A DNA stretch of 64,000 nucleotides, taken from NCBI GenBank assembly GCA_028564705.1, contig JAPXFQ010001794.1, forward strand, positions 160,001-224,000, read 5' to 3'. Position 1 is the stretch's first letter, and every line of letters starts with the position of its first letter. Shown here piece after piece: positions 1 through 12,300 of this stretch. This DNA is from Apricaphanius iberus. Taxonomy: Eukaryota > Chordata > Actinopteri > Cyprinodontiformes > Aphaniidae. The notes beneath the pieces were generated by a model. That model was given only the letters and a program-made list of their open reading frames with translations. It was not told the DNA's origin and did no database searches. A program made the position numbers and the translations under genes.

Positions 1-61
1 CTCCCAGAGGAATAGAGCTAGTGATTGATAACCAAACATGGTGAAATGAAGGAGTTTAGTG

Positions 62-270
62 GCAGATAATTATTTATTTAGAGGCTGATCTTTGGCTGCC
101 CCATTAACTCCCATTATATGGATATATGCTGATCACCAATGGATCTAAACTTCTCCTGAAGGACTCCAAGCGGCTCCAAACTGGTCTGGGTGAGCAAATC
201 ATCGTAATGCAGGCTAGAAATAAGGAGCAGGTTGGAAAAAATGGTAGTTCCCCTTTAAGGTTTGGCTCAT
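62..270 (-). repeat. dispersed repeat family B, copy 1
   Basis: Shares stretches such as AACTTCTCCTGAAGGACTCC and GGCTCCAAACT with copies at 41560-41740 (same orientation) and 24870-25115 and 34275-34445 (opposite). It ends near CCCCTTTAAGG. Probably a short nonautonomous DNA element. A degraded fifth copy lies at about 9981-10090. Confidence 0.6.
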
Positions 271-1224
271 GTTGGAATAGACCCGATGAAATGGCTCCGC
301 TGTCCAGCTAACAATAAGGTTTAACTCTTACAGCAAATGTTGGAATGAGAACCTAAAATCTACTAAACAAACATGTTTGAACAGAGAAGTATAATCCGGT
401 AGGGTCAAAACTGATTTATTCAAAGCGACTTTTTTCATCCCAATGGGACAGAACATGTCGTCGTAGATGGTGACTCTGTGGGCAGGAAGCACCTCCAGTA
501 GCAGCCAGTGTTGCAGTGAACCAGAATAGGTTTCTGACCGACATCTGTTTCTGTGCGACAGCCTCCTGACTAACCATGACACGCCAGCAGCTCCATATCC
601 AGGCAGCAGCTAATCCGCCTCCTCTGAAGATGGTCTGAACTTCCCTGAAGCCTCCTTTTTAGCTCCTCTGCGAACCGGGGTCAAAGTTCAGATTTTATCT
701 GAGCCTCTGATGCTGATCAGCTGCTCCCAGTGCCAGAAACAACGCTTTTTTAGGCATCGGTGTAAGAGCGGGAATCCTTCCAGCTCCACCCAATCGGATC
801 CGCTGTAGCAGAGCTGCGCCTGCATGCTGCCACCATGAGGGGCGCTGCAGAATTCCCATTTAGATCCTCCTCCTTCAGAAAGGTTGCGATAAAAGTGGGT
901 TATTTGGTTTGAGGAAGTGCTGCGGTGCTGTGAGGAAATCCTGATGTTTGCCGTTCAGAGCAGCAGTCTCATCAGTCATCTCTCGTATGAAACTGCTCGA
1001 ATGTTTGATGATTTATCATTTAGTCACACTGATACTCCTAATTATAGCTGCCTGGAGTTCAAAGGCCCAGTCTGACTGCTTCCAGGAGCTAACATGAAAC
1101 CAGGAGGAGCCGAGCAGACGAGCGTTGTGTTTCTGCGTGGATGTGTGCGTGTTCAGGCATGTCAGCGATCCTTCCTCCCTGCCTGTCCTGAAGGGCTGTT
1201 TACACACTGTTCTGCTGAACCTCA

Positions 1225-1760
1225 CTGATGGTGTAGTCTGGGGGGGGTTCAGTCAGACGAGAACCAGCCCCCCCACCTTCCCCCCGTCATCCGTGGAGAT
1301 CCTGGAGATGTTGAGGAGACACCGGGACGTCCTCCAGCTGCTGACGAACCTCTCAGGCTAACGGGAGAGCTCCATTCTGCTCAGCAGATCCTCCTCCTCT
1401 TCCAGTGATCCGGTCCAGCTGGAGGACAGCTACAAGTTCCCTGCAGATCGGATTCAACGTCCAACAGTTGACGGTAGCGGACCAAGACCAATCGGACCGG
1501 GAAGGTGAACCCGTCCCTCTCTGAGGACAGCAGCAGTCGGGTGTTGAACCTTCTGCCTCTGAGGTACATCTGGACCAGGTGTCAGACCCTTTGCTGGAGC
1601 TGTGGGTGAGTATTCAGCGAGGATGTTGGTGACGCTCTCGATGGGGACGGCTCGCCTGCAGGCATGACCCGGACCCTCAACCCGTCCTGGAGATCTCAGG
1701 ACCGGTGAGTGTGAGCAGGCTGAAGGGCTTTTTAATGATTGTTGGATGCAGATCAGTCAG
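1225..1760. other. GC-richer, exon-like stretch, unrecognised
   Basis: Higher GC than its surroundings and not matched by other repeats in the window. The + strand has a short open frame ending SVEILEMLRRHRDVLQLLTN then LSG at about 1353. Further on are possible donors (GTGAGT at about 1604 and 1704) and a CTGCAG acceptor-like site at about 1660. I do not recognise a family. It may be a decayed exon, an unrelated gene fragment or chance. Confidence 0.2.
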
Positions 1761-2084
1761 GCAGCAGCAGGGGCTGTTAAAGCAGGTAGCTTCATGCTCA
1801 GCCTTCCTGTTATCCGCTCTCTCCCTCAGTAACAACTTCCTGATTAGACACTGTTGTGTTCACGTGTTTCTGACCTGATGACTAACTGATTTCATCTATA
1901 ATGTAATGCTTCTTTCAGGCACACAGTATCGTTCTATAGCACACTATAAATTAAATCATTACCTTAAATACGTCTGAAAATCCTGTATGTATCAAAATCC
2001 ACCTTCTAGAAAATTGCTTCCGTATTTGACGCCTTGATATTCGCCTGTGACCCTCCTACCCTTTCTGACACTCCACCTTCGATA

Positions 2085-2800
2085 CGGATGGGTATCGTTT
2101 AGGTTTTATCCGGTGCCAAACCGGTGTTTTTCAAACGATGCATAAAGAATGGAAAACATACAAACCCTCTTATTTTTTTTTGTTTTTTTTTTTTAGGGCT
2201 GTTAAACAATATAAAATGTTATCTAATTAATCACAGGGTAACTGTAAATTAATCACCATTCATAAATGTGACCAGAAAAATAGACAAATCCAGATGCAGT
2301 TGCTCTTTAAAAAAAAAATTAAATATAGGAGAAATCAATTGAAATTTTTGTTTTGAACTCCACAATCACATTCACAGTGTATCTGTGGTCACATATGAAA
2401 AATGATAACAAATACAGGTAGAACTAACCGAAATATATGAATACATTTAATATTTGGATATCACCGGTCGGTGTTAAACATCACATAAACCAAATGTAAT
2501 ATAGACGTAGTAAGTAAAAACTCAAAAGGTAAAACCCCAGTTCATCACAACAGGAAACGAACGCTCTTATTGTGAAGATGTAAAAAGCTACTTCCGCTAA
2601 TAGCTAGCACTAATTTACATCCGAAAACGTCACTTTAACCGAATAATTTTGTATTTTTAACGCAGGGTTTACTCATTATGAAATATACTGAAGCTACACG
2701 GTGAACCAACATGTTTAAATCAACATAAATAGGGAGGATTTAAATTCTGGATCGCACACAGCGAGCTGATATCCGAAGGGGACGGAAAACTCCCACACAC
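2085..2800. repeat. old dispersed repeat sharing a block with 61.5 kb
   Basis: The block around 2568-2630 (GCTACTTCCGCTAATAG, then TAGCACTAATTTACATC) recurs at 61533-61580. The left part resembles fish repeats built from GGTATCG motifs. No ORF. Confidence 0.45.
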
Positions 2801-3311
2801 AACGTATGAACTTATAATAATGTCAACACAAAGCCAATACGCCAATAATAATATACTCGCATGTCATTTAGGATCACAAACAAAAGGATAGTTTGTTTGC
2901 AAAAAGATAGCCATGTTTCCCTTTTCTGGTTATACAGGGAATCGCTTTTGGTTGATGGTTATGGCCCAGAATCAACAGTGCATCTCCGGGAGCTAGGTCA
3001 CCACTTCATTCTAAAGCAAATTTTAGACCATATATTCGTAGAAAATAAATAGCCAGATATAAAATGTCCTCTTTTTCAGTATATTAAAATTCAGATTGCT
3101 TGGTAACAATAACACTCAGAAATATAATCACAGTTTTTGCTTTCCGAAGACTCAAAATGGTTCTAGAACTATTAACATTTTTATTTAGGTATGAGTTAAA
3201 AAAAAGAAGACAAATCTGCTATAATATGTTCCACTAGTTTTGTGGTCGTTTTCATTAATATACATGAATATTTCTTTTGATCTAATTCACCATCGTTTCT
3301 AGCAGAGGAGA

Positions 3312-3900
3312 AAAGCAAGGCAATTTTATTTCTATAGCACACTTTTAACTCAAGGCAATTCAAGGTGCTTTACATGATTAGAAAAATGTGAAAAATTAAA
3401 ACATAAAATCATAAACGAACATTTATAAAAGACATTTTATGTAATTAAAAGAAAAGAAAACATTTAGTGATTAGAGCATAAGAGAACGTTTATGTAAAAT
3501 TATGAAAATTAAACATAAAAAATTAACGGTAATTAAAAAGAATGAACGTAAAAGTTTTAGCAGTTACTCATAAGCGAGTCTAAATAGGTACTTTTTTATT
3601 TTAGATTTAAAAGAGCTCAGTGTCTCTGCAGCTTTGTTTTCTCCTGGTAGTTTGTTCCAGATATGAGGAGCATAGAAACTAAAAGCTGCTTCTCCATGTT
3701 TGGTTCTGGTTCTAAGGACGATCAGTAAACTAGAGTGATCTGGATGGTTTGTACCATGATAGCAGATCTCTAATGTACTCTGGTCCTAAACCATTCAGTG
3801 ATTTATAAACTAGTAGGAGTATTTAGAAGTTTATTCTCTGAGCTACAGGGAGCCAGAGGAAGGACTTTAGAACTGGGGTGATGTGTTCTACTTTTCTACT
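3312..3900 (-). mobile_element. decayed L2-type LINE 3' portion (minus strand)
   Basis: It starts with a fish LINE tail motif (GCAATTTTATTTCTATAGCA, then CAAGGCAATTCAAGGTGCTT), also present at about 26690. From 3600 to 3900 it parallels, on the minus strand, the C-terminal ORF region of the LINE at 53964-55046 (for example the GGGAGCCAGAGGAAGG block). No frame survives. Confidence 0.5.
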
Positions 3901-4669
3901 TTCCTGGTTCTAGTGAAGAACACGAGCAGCAGAAAATAAAACCTGTCTTCCAATTCACTGCATTTTTGTGGGGTAGAAGTATCTGTATCGTATCAGTTTA
4001 AGAAACTTGGTTTCATTGTATCCCTAATGTTTATTAAAATCCGTTTTTACCCATTGTTACCAGAAGAAGAGGTCAACAAAGTCTGTATTGGTGCGGAAGA
4101 TCAGCTTATGAGATGATGAACTCGTGTTCATCCTCATCATGTTTCACCTGCAGGGGCTCAGTGTTGCTTAGAGCTGGATGCTGGTCTGATGTTTTATCTG
4201 CAATAAGGAAGCAGGACCAGGAGCTCCTCCAGAATCATTCCCATCTGGAGGAGGAGCCCGCAGCACTACTCCACCCTCAGCTCGCCTCGTTTTCGGCCTT
4301 AAAAGGTTTCCTCCGCTGCCGTTGTTCTTCATGAGGAGGGCTGAGTGTTTATCAGCGAACGCTCTGCTCTCTAAACAGCGTGTACGTGTGTGGCCTCTTC
4401 CTCCTCTTCCTCCTCTTCCTCCTGATTCAGCTGTATTTATAACTGTGAGGAACAGGATTAACTGGGAGAGGGGGTGGTGGTCTACAGAAGGAAGGAAAGA
4501 CCATGATAGTGTTTGGTCTCCTGAAGGGGTAAACCATTACTGAGCTTCAACCAACATCCTTAATCAGGCTTCTGCATTTCTTTGTAGAAAAATAATCATC
4601 TTCCACGTCTGATTCCTTCTCTTTCTGTTTTTGGGATGAAATGACCTGCAGATGACCTGGTTACTGTAC

Positions 4670-5060
4670 AGTTTTACTGTGCCTCTCCAAAGTATTTAAA
4701 CCTCTTTTACCTAGTACTTCATATGTCACGTTAAAACCACAAATGTAAAAACATATTAATTACAATTTTATTAAATCACCCGGTGCAAAATGGAGCCAAG
4801 CTGTAAAGCAGAGCAGAAGATCACTACTGGTTTTGCACATCTGGAGGCTGGAAGGTGAACCTCCACCCAGTCTCAAAGGTTTTCTTCCAGGATTCCCCTG
4901 GGTTCAACTCCATCCCTGATAAAATGGGATGTTCTTGTAGAGCCCAACTCTCATTTAAACTGGACCAAAGCATCTGCAGTTATTGGAAAACTAAATCATA
5001 TTCAATAAAATGTAACTTGGCAGATTTTATTTAGGGTTTTCAGAGTAAAAGGAGCTGTGA
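4670..5060. mobile_element. degraded Tc1/mariner-type short element
   Basis: CTCCAAAGTATTTAAACCTC followed by a TGTCACGTTAAAACCACAAA block matches the terminus of a common fish Tc1-related short element as I remember it. The far end is not clearly defined. Confidence 0.35.
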
Positions 5061-5283
5061 TATAGACACTAAAACATGCACAGTGGGAATGTGACAACCA
5101 GTTAGGTGACCTATCATGACTGGTTCTTCTGTATTTTACTGTATTTCGGGGTATCAGAGCAAAAGGGGCCAAACAAACCTTAAATCAATTCATTTCCATT
5201 TCATGGTTTCCACTTTACTAAGTTTGTGGCGGCGATGAGAAAAAAGTGACAGTGAAAGAGTTTAGCTGTAAGCTAACCAGAAA

Positions 5284-8200
5284 AAGTTGGGACGGTTTGG
5301 GAATAAAAAAAAAGAAAATAGTGATTTCTAAATTTCCTAAAACTTGTATTTCATTGCAGATGATAACCACAATATGTTAATTAGTAAATCTCCATCCTTT
5401 CCTGTCATTCAGAACTGCAACACGTTCCAACAAAGGCTGGGACAGGAGCAGCTTAGGGCTGGTTATCAGGTAAATGGGTTAAATAATGATGGGATCTATG
5501 ATTTACAAAAGCAATGTCCAAGAAAGATCAGGTCCTTACGGAGCAGAGATGATTCAGGATCCCAGAAAATTATTGAAATGTTTAAAAACAATGTTCTTTG
5601 AAGAAAGATTGGAAGAGATTTGGAAATTTCCACAGAGAAGAACATCAATAAAAAATTAAAGGAATTTGGAGGAATTTCAGTGCGTAAAGGACAAGAACCG
5701 TGATCTCTGATCCTTCAGGCTGCGCTGCATCAAGAATCATCATTCATCCATCGGTGATATCACCACATGGGCTCAGGAATACTTTGGTAAACCTTTGGCA
5801 GGTATGACAATACGTAGTTAAAGGAAGCCCAATGTTAACAGGGTCCTGAAGCGCCATGGAGGACTGGTTCTTTGGACCTCTCTGGGCTAGGATGGACCAT
5901 CAGCCTGTGGAAACATCTGGGATGGACCATCAGCCAGTGGAAACATCTGGGATGGACCATCAGCCAATAGAAACATCTGGGATGGACCATCAGCCTGTGG
6001 AAACATCTGGGATGGACCATCAGCCAGTAGAAACATCTGGGATGGACCATCAGCCTGTGGAAACATCTGGGATGGACCATCAGCCTGTGGAAACATCTGG
6101 GATGGACCATCAGCCCATAGAAACATCTGGGATGGACCATCATCCTGTAGAAACATCTGGGATGGACCATCATCCTGTAGAAACATCTGGGATGGACCAT
6201 CAGCCCATAGAAACATCTGGGACGGACCATCAGCCTGTAGAAACATCTGGGATGGACCATCAGCCTGTGGAAACATCTGGGATGGACCATCAGCCTGTGG
6301 AAACATCTGGGATGGACCATCAGCCAATAGAAACATCTGGGATGGACCATCAGCCTATAGAAACATCTGGGATGGACCATCAGCCAGTGGAAACATCTGG
6401 GACGGACCATCAACCAGTGGAAACATCTGGGATGGACCATCAGCCTGTGGAAACATCTGGGATGGACCATCAGCCTGTGGAAAATCTGGGACGGACCATC
6501 AGCCAATAGAAACATCTGGGATGGACCATCAGCCTGTGGAAACATCTGGGATGGACCATCAGCCTGTGGAAACATCTGGGACGGACCATCAGCCAATAGA
6601 AACATCTGGGATGGACCATCAGCCAGTAGAAACATCTGGGATGGACCATCAGCCAATAGAAACATCTGGGATGGACCATCAGCCAGTGGAAACATCTGGG
6701 ATGGACCATCAGCCAATAGAAACATCTGGGATGGACCATCAGCCTGTGGAAACATCTGGGATGGACCATCAGCCAATAGAAACATCTGGGATGGACCATC
6801 ACCTGTGAACATCCGGGATGGACCATCAACCAATAGAAACATCTGGGATGGACCAACAGCCAGTGGAAACATCTGGGATGGACCATCAGCCAGTAGAAAC
6901 ATCTGGGATGGACCATCAGCCTGTGGAAACATCTGGGATGGACCATCAGCCAATAGAAACATCTGGGATGGACCATCATCCTGTAGAAACATCTGGGACG
7001 GACCATCAGCCAGTAGGAACATCTGGGATGGACCATCATACTGTAGAAACATCTGGGACGGACCATCAGCCAGTAGGAACATCTGGGATGGACCATCATC
7101 CTGTAGAAACATCTGGGATGGACCATCAGCCTGTAGAAACATCTGGGATGGACCATCAGCCTGTAGAAACATCTGGGATGGACCATCATCCTGTAGAAAC
7201 ATCTGGGATGGACCATCATCCTGTAGAAACATCTGGGATGGACCATCATCCTGTAGAAACATCTGGGATGGACCATCATCCTGTAGAAACATCTGGGATG
7301 GACCATCATCCTGTAGAAACATCTGGGATGGACCATCATCCAGTAGAAACATCTGGGATGGACCATCATCCTGTAGAAACATCTGGGATGGACCATCATC
7401 CTGTAGAAACATCTGGGATGGACCATCATCCTGTAGAAACATCTGGGATGGACCATCATCCTGTAGAAACATCTGGGATGGACCATCAGCCTGTAGAAAC
7501 ATCTGGGATGGACCATCATCCTGTAGAAACATCTGGGATGGACCATCAGCCTGTGGAAACATCTGGGATGGTCCATGACACTGGTGGACCATCAGCCAGT
7601 AGAAACATCTGGGATGGACCATCAGCCTGTGGAAACATCTGGGATGGACCATCAGCCAATAGAAACATCTGGGATGGACCATCAGCCAATAGAAACATCT
7701 GGGATGGACCATCAGCCAATAGAAACATCTGGGACGGACCATCAGCCAGTGGAAACATCTGGGACGGACCATCAGCCAATGGAAACATGAATGAATCAGT
7801 ACTTCAGGGATTTATTGGGAGAAGTGGACGCCGTGTTCTACAAACCAAATAAGAAAATTAGCGTCCAGACTGTTAGCAGCAACACGTCCTAAAGCCAGGG
7901 ACTATCATGGTAGGGGGTTCTGTCAGCGCTGTTGGTAAAGGTAACTGGACCTTCTGTGATGGAACCATTAATGCTGCAAAGTACATAGAGACGTTGGAGC
8001 CTTCAAGAAGACGTCTTTTCCATGGACACCCATGAATATTTAAACAAAGAAATATAAACCACATTCTGCTCACATTACAAAGTCCTTGCTGTGGAGGAAG
8101 AGGCTACGGCTGCTGGACTGGCCTGCCTGCTGTCCTACCCGTCTCCACTAGAGGACCCCGTTCTCTTGGACACCTTAAGACTTATTAGCAGGAAGAATGG

Positions 8201-8890
8201 GAGAAAATGACACCAGAAACATATTATAATTGTTGGGAAAAGGAAGATTACAAGGTGGTAAATGATTTACTGGTCCAACTTACTGTCAGTAAGTGAAACG
8301 TTGAGACGGACACATATATAGAGATTGCATCGTTTGAGTTATTGATGGCTAAAATTCATAACAGAGAAAAATTATATTTAGATACCTGGGATTTTTTTTG
8401 TGTCTCTTATTAGAAAAAAAGGTAGTAAAAGAGTCAAGAACGAAATCTGGGATGGAATCAATGTGTGATCGGAAAATACATTTACTATCATATCTGTAAA
8501 CTTCTCTTCAGGGTGAAGTCTCGTAGATTCCCAGGCGTCTTCGTCTGGTAGGGTTGGGGATGTCCGGTGCAAAGGGGGTCGTCTCCATGGCAATACAGGA
8601 CGTAGGAATTTTATTATCACTTCATTTGACCTGACCTAGTATCATACGGTGTCGTAGTATTTCTGTTCAGTTATATCTGTGTGGGAGGGATTTTTCTTTT
8701 GAGTGTATGTCTAAATTGTTTAATTAAAATTAACAATAAAAAAAGAAAATTAATGAGAAACGCTTAAAAATATTGTGTTTTATTGTGTTTTCTATGTAAT
8801 ATAGGTCCAATATAATTGAACAAAGTATTGTTTTCAGTTAGATTTTAATTTAACATACTGTCCCAACTATGTCAGATTGGGTTATACTAA
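5284..8890 (+). mobile_element. defective Tc1/mariner-like transposon carrying an internal minisatellite
   Basis: The ends carry short inverted motifs: AAAGTTGGGAC at about 5284 and GTCCCAACT at about 8861. Left of the array, sequence such as ATCACCACATGGGCTCAGGA and, right of it, GACGCCGTGTTCTACAAACC, AAACCACATTCTGCTCACAT and TGGCCTGCCTGC are recognisable parts of a fish transposase gene (GRRVL, the PHSA-type motif after the second Asp, WPAC). Frames are broken and an internal deletion is likely near 5815. Lies in the probable first intron of rhbdf1. Confidence 0.75.
5889..7790. repeat. 30-bp minisatellite, about 63 units
   Basis: Unit GATGGACCATCAGCCTGTGG plus AAACATCTGG, repeated from 5889 to 7790. 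Variable positions give a few types ending CTGTGG, CAATAG, CAGTGG or CTGTAG. A run of CATCCTGTAG units dominates 7080-7540. Register breaks occur near 6482 (2-base loss), 6800-6820 and 7566-7590. Because 30 is a multiple of 3 and the unit lacks stops in several frames, long apparent ORFs occur on both strands; I do not take them as genes. Confidence 0.97.
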
Positions 8891-9101
8891 ATACATGTTG
8901 CATTTTTGTTCTCTTCGGATGGATTTTTCATTCAGCCTAAGGAGAACCCAGATTTCACATAATCAGCTTGCTGATGTTTTTAAGGCTGAGCTGCTGCCAT
9001 GTTTCTTTCAGTTCTGTGAAAGCCAGAGTCGTCCCTGACGGAAATGTTTCTAACCCTGCACGAACCTCCCAGTTAGTAACGGACGCCTGTCGTCCTTGCA
9101 G

Positions 9102-9321
9102 GGGGACGGCGGACTGGTTCGGTGTGAGCAAGGACGGCGACAGCAGCCAGCGATGGAGGAGGAGGAGCCTGCAGCACTGCAGCCAGCTCTACGGGGGGCT
9201 GAAGTCCCAGGTGATGAGAGACATGGAGCTGCAGAGCCAGGACAGTCTGTCCCTGGCCAGCACTGAGACCCCCCCTCCCCTCTACCTCCCCGCTCACCAC
9301 CATCACTATGGGATGCAGAGG
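9102..9321 (+). CDS. rhbdf1: rhbdf1 exon, N-terminal cytoplasmic region
   Basis: Acceptor TTGCAG before 9102, donor GTAGGC after 9321. The first base completes an Arg codon from the exon to the left, and the exon ends in phase 0. It encodes the conserved [18 protein letters not shown] stretch, [13 protein letters not shown] and STETPPPLY, followed by an unusual run of four His and MQR. This is the most N-terminal exon I can find. Confidence 0.95.
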
Positions 9322-12300
9322 GTAGGCTGGAGCCTCGGGGGATGAGCACAGATGGAAGAAACTTTTCCCTCCATCACATTTTCTCCTTCACTCTTTCCCT
9401 TCATTTCTTCACATTTTCCTTCCTAAACTTTAATCTTTTGTTCATCATCCCACCTGATGTTTGATCGATGGGCGCTGAAGACAAAAAACATGAATAGTTT
9501 TACAGATAAAAGGTTAATTAAAAAAAATAATAATTAGAAAGTTCAGGTTGTGGAATGTGTGTAGAAAGTCAGGAGATTGTCCTCTGTTCTGATCTGTTTC
9601 CCAGTTAAACCAGTAAGTTTAATCTGCCCCAAATGCTGTAATTTTACCTTCTTTATTATTGATTTGGATTTACGAACGCCCAGGAAGTGCTTCTGTATCT
9701 TTTTTTCCGGGCTGATTTGGACGTAATACACAATGACACCGCAGCAGGACTGCCAGTCTGTGTTTTACCGCGGCAGATTCATCAGCTTTTTATGATTGTT
9801 TTATTGTTAATCCCCCAAACCGGCCTGGAAAACGATCAAGAAGCACTTCTGAGGCGTCCGTAAATCCAAGGAGAATATAAACCTGTTAAAATTACAGTGT
9901 TAGGGGCAGATTAAACCTCATTACAAGAGGAGCAATCCCGTTCTACGGATACAGCTGAGGAAGTGAATATAATTACTGTTGAATGGCTCAGACTGGCTCC
10001 AAACTTCTCAGGGTGGGTAAAAAAACATAAAAATAGATAAAAATAAGATCTAGGTTGGAAAAAAAACTGAATTTATCCTTAACTTTGGCTAAAAATGCTA
10101 GAAAGACCCGTTTTTTTCTAAATATAGATATAAAAAATGCAGATTCTAACAGTTTTTCTGTGTTTCATGGAATAACTGAATAGCAATCACCGAATCCCCA
10201 ATAGAATGACACTAAAAGGACCAGTAATTGTGTAGTGTATTTAATTATACTATAATATGATCATAATTATTTGTATACATGTAGGGTAATTTTTAGTGTT
10301 TTTTCAAACATGTAAGTGCATCTTGATTATTTTAAAAATAATTGAAAAATTAATTTGTCAGTAACTCCAAATAAAACGCTTTACACAGATTAATTCACTC
10401 GAACGAATGTTTTCAAGCCTTTCTATTACTTTAATGATTTTCTTCTTACCATATCATTTAGATGAAAATATTACATAAGCACATTAAAATAAAAAAAAAT
10501 ACAGAAATGAAAGTTTAATGAAAGTGAGTTCATAACCTGCATAAATGTTATTTTAATAGTTACTTTTATTCTAAACACCTTTCATTGGAACCCATATTCT
10601 GATTTACTGAGATCTACCTGCATTTTTCTTGTCATGAAATTGAAAACTATGTGCTTTTTTAATTCATCAGTCATAAAAACTAAAAACAGAATATAATAAA
10701 TAAAAGAACACGTTTCCTTCGGTAGATATTTTGGCTTTTTTCAATGCATTTTACAATGTTAACAGTAGGATCATCTCTCACATTGTCACAATAATCAGAA
10801 TCACATTTTTTAATACCTAATTTTAAAATGTTTTGTTGCCTCATGTTATATTTGAATGTCTGCATTCAAATATAACAAGTTAATGTTCAGCTTTTTGTCA
10901 CTGAGCTTAACGAAGCAGCTACCGATCTTGTTTCCTTTAAAATACGTTTTTGTAAACTGGAATAAAAGCAAACTGGGGTCAAACTCAGACATTAGAAAGC
11001 AGGCTGGGAGAGGATTTAGTAGTAAGATAAAAAGGGAGTTTTGTGATATAACACAAGGAAATCAGGTGATGGATCAGAGCTACAGGAGAATCCAGAAAGA
11101 ATGGAGACTGTGGAGGAGAGATCAACTCGTATGGAAAGATATTAACAATGACAGAATGAAGAAATATTTCCTTTATATTGTATGGCTGCACTGCGGTTCC
11201 TTCTCTTCATTAAGTACCACATTTGGAAGTCAGTCTAGCAACATAGATTTGAAAAAACACGAGCCAGACCAGATAATCTTTTTTTTTTTTTTTTTTTTTT
11301 TTATAAGGAAAAATGAAGATGTTAAAAAAAACTGTGTTGCTGACATGCAACTAACTTCAGTACATAACAGCTATATAAGGAATTACAGCGTGCAGAAAGC
11401 CCAAAGTACAAAGAGAGGGCATCAGGATTTCACACTTCAGTCTTCCATGACTTTAACACAACAATGTTTCTGTAATTTTATGAAGTTACAGTACAGACAA
11501 AAAGTTTGGACAAACCTTCTCCTTCAATGCGTTTTCTTTATTTTCATGACTACATTGTAGATTCTCTATTAAGGCCATCAAACTATGAATGAACACATGA
11601 TGTATAGAATTACTGTATTTATTAAAACAAAAAGGGTGAAATAACTTTTAGATTCCTGAAAGTAGCCGCCCTTTGGTCTGATTACTGCTTTACATTCTAG
11701 TCACCAGAAATGGTTTCCCAACAGTCTTGAAGGAGTTCCCAGAGATGCTTAGTACTTGTTGGACCTTTTGCCTTCACTCTGTGGTTCTGCTCACCCCAAA
11801 TCATCTCCATTGGGTTCAGGTCCGCAGACTGTGGAGGTTATTTCACACTTTTTTATAAAAGTACTACATAATTCCATATGTGTTCATTCATAGTTTTGAT
11901 GCCTTCAGTGAGAATCTACAATGTGGTCATGAAAATAAAGAAAACGCAGTGAATGAGAAGGTGGGTCCAAACTTCTGGTCTGTACTGTATATTTTTAACA
12001 ACAAATATTTATTTGTTTTTTTACTTATTCAATAAAATAAATGAATTAGGCACTAATTGGCTCTTACACATTCATTAATTTAGCAAATTAAATAAGAAAC
12101 TTTAATATTCGCGCAATAATCCACCTCAGTTGGGATGCTGTTAACTGGTCTGAGTTGCATGTTAGATCACAGACCTCCTGTGTGTGGGTGTGTGTGTGTG
12201 TGTGTGGACCTGGTATTACTATCTGTGTGGGGACCAAAAATTGGAAGTTTACTATCCAAGTGGGGACCGACCTCCCTTGTGGGGACCAAAATCCCGGTCC

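Larger units (their letters stand above)
1..9101 (+). other. rhbdf1: probable 5' intron of rhbdf1, repeat-filled
   Basis: The first exon seen starts in phase 2 after a good acceptor, so at least one coding exon lies further left. I looked for the conserved start region (the PPWLKLDIP-type motif) and did not see it here. Most recognisable content is mobile elements, listed separately. 271-1080 and 4031-4670 hold nothing I can name. Confidence 0.55.

Noticed and set aside
6805..7578. WDGPSSCRNI-type decapeptide repeat protein
   Set aside because: Same minisatellite read in another phase; no start context, splice partner or domain beyond the repeat.
5835..7772. 645-codon minus-strand frame and several plus-strand frames of 200-344 codons
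   Set aside because: All are made of the 30-bp minisatellite, whose length is a multiple of 3; the reading frames exist on both strands and follow the array boundaries.
9050..9349. Minus-strand frames opposite the first visible rhbdf1 exon
   Set aside because: Shadow of the GC-rich coding exon on the other strand.
10856..11560. 234-codon plus-strand frame
   Set aside because: Includes a Phe run from a poly(T) tract and runs into a Tc1-derived short element; no domain.
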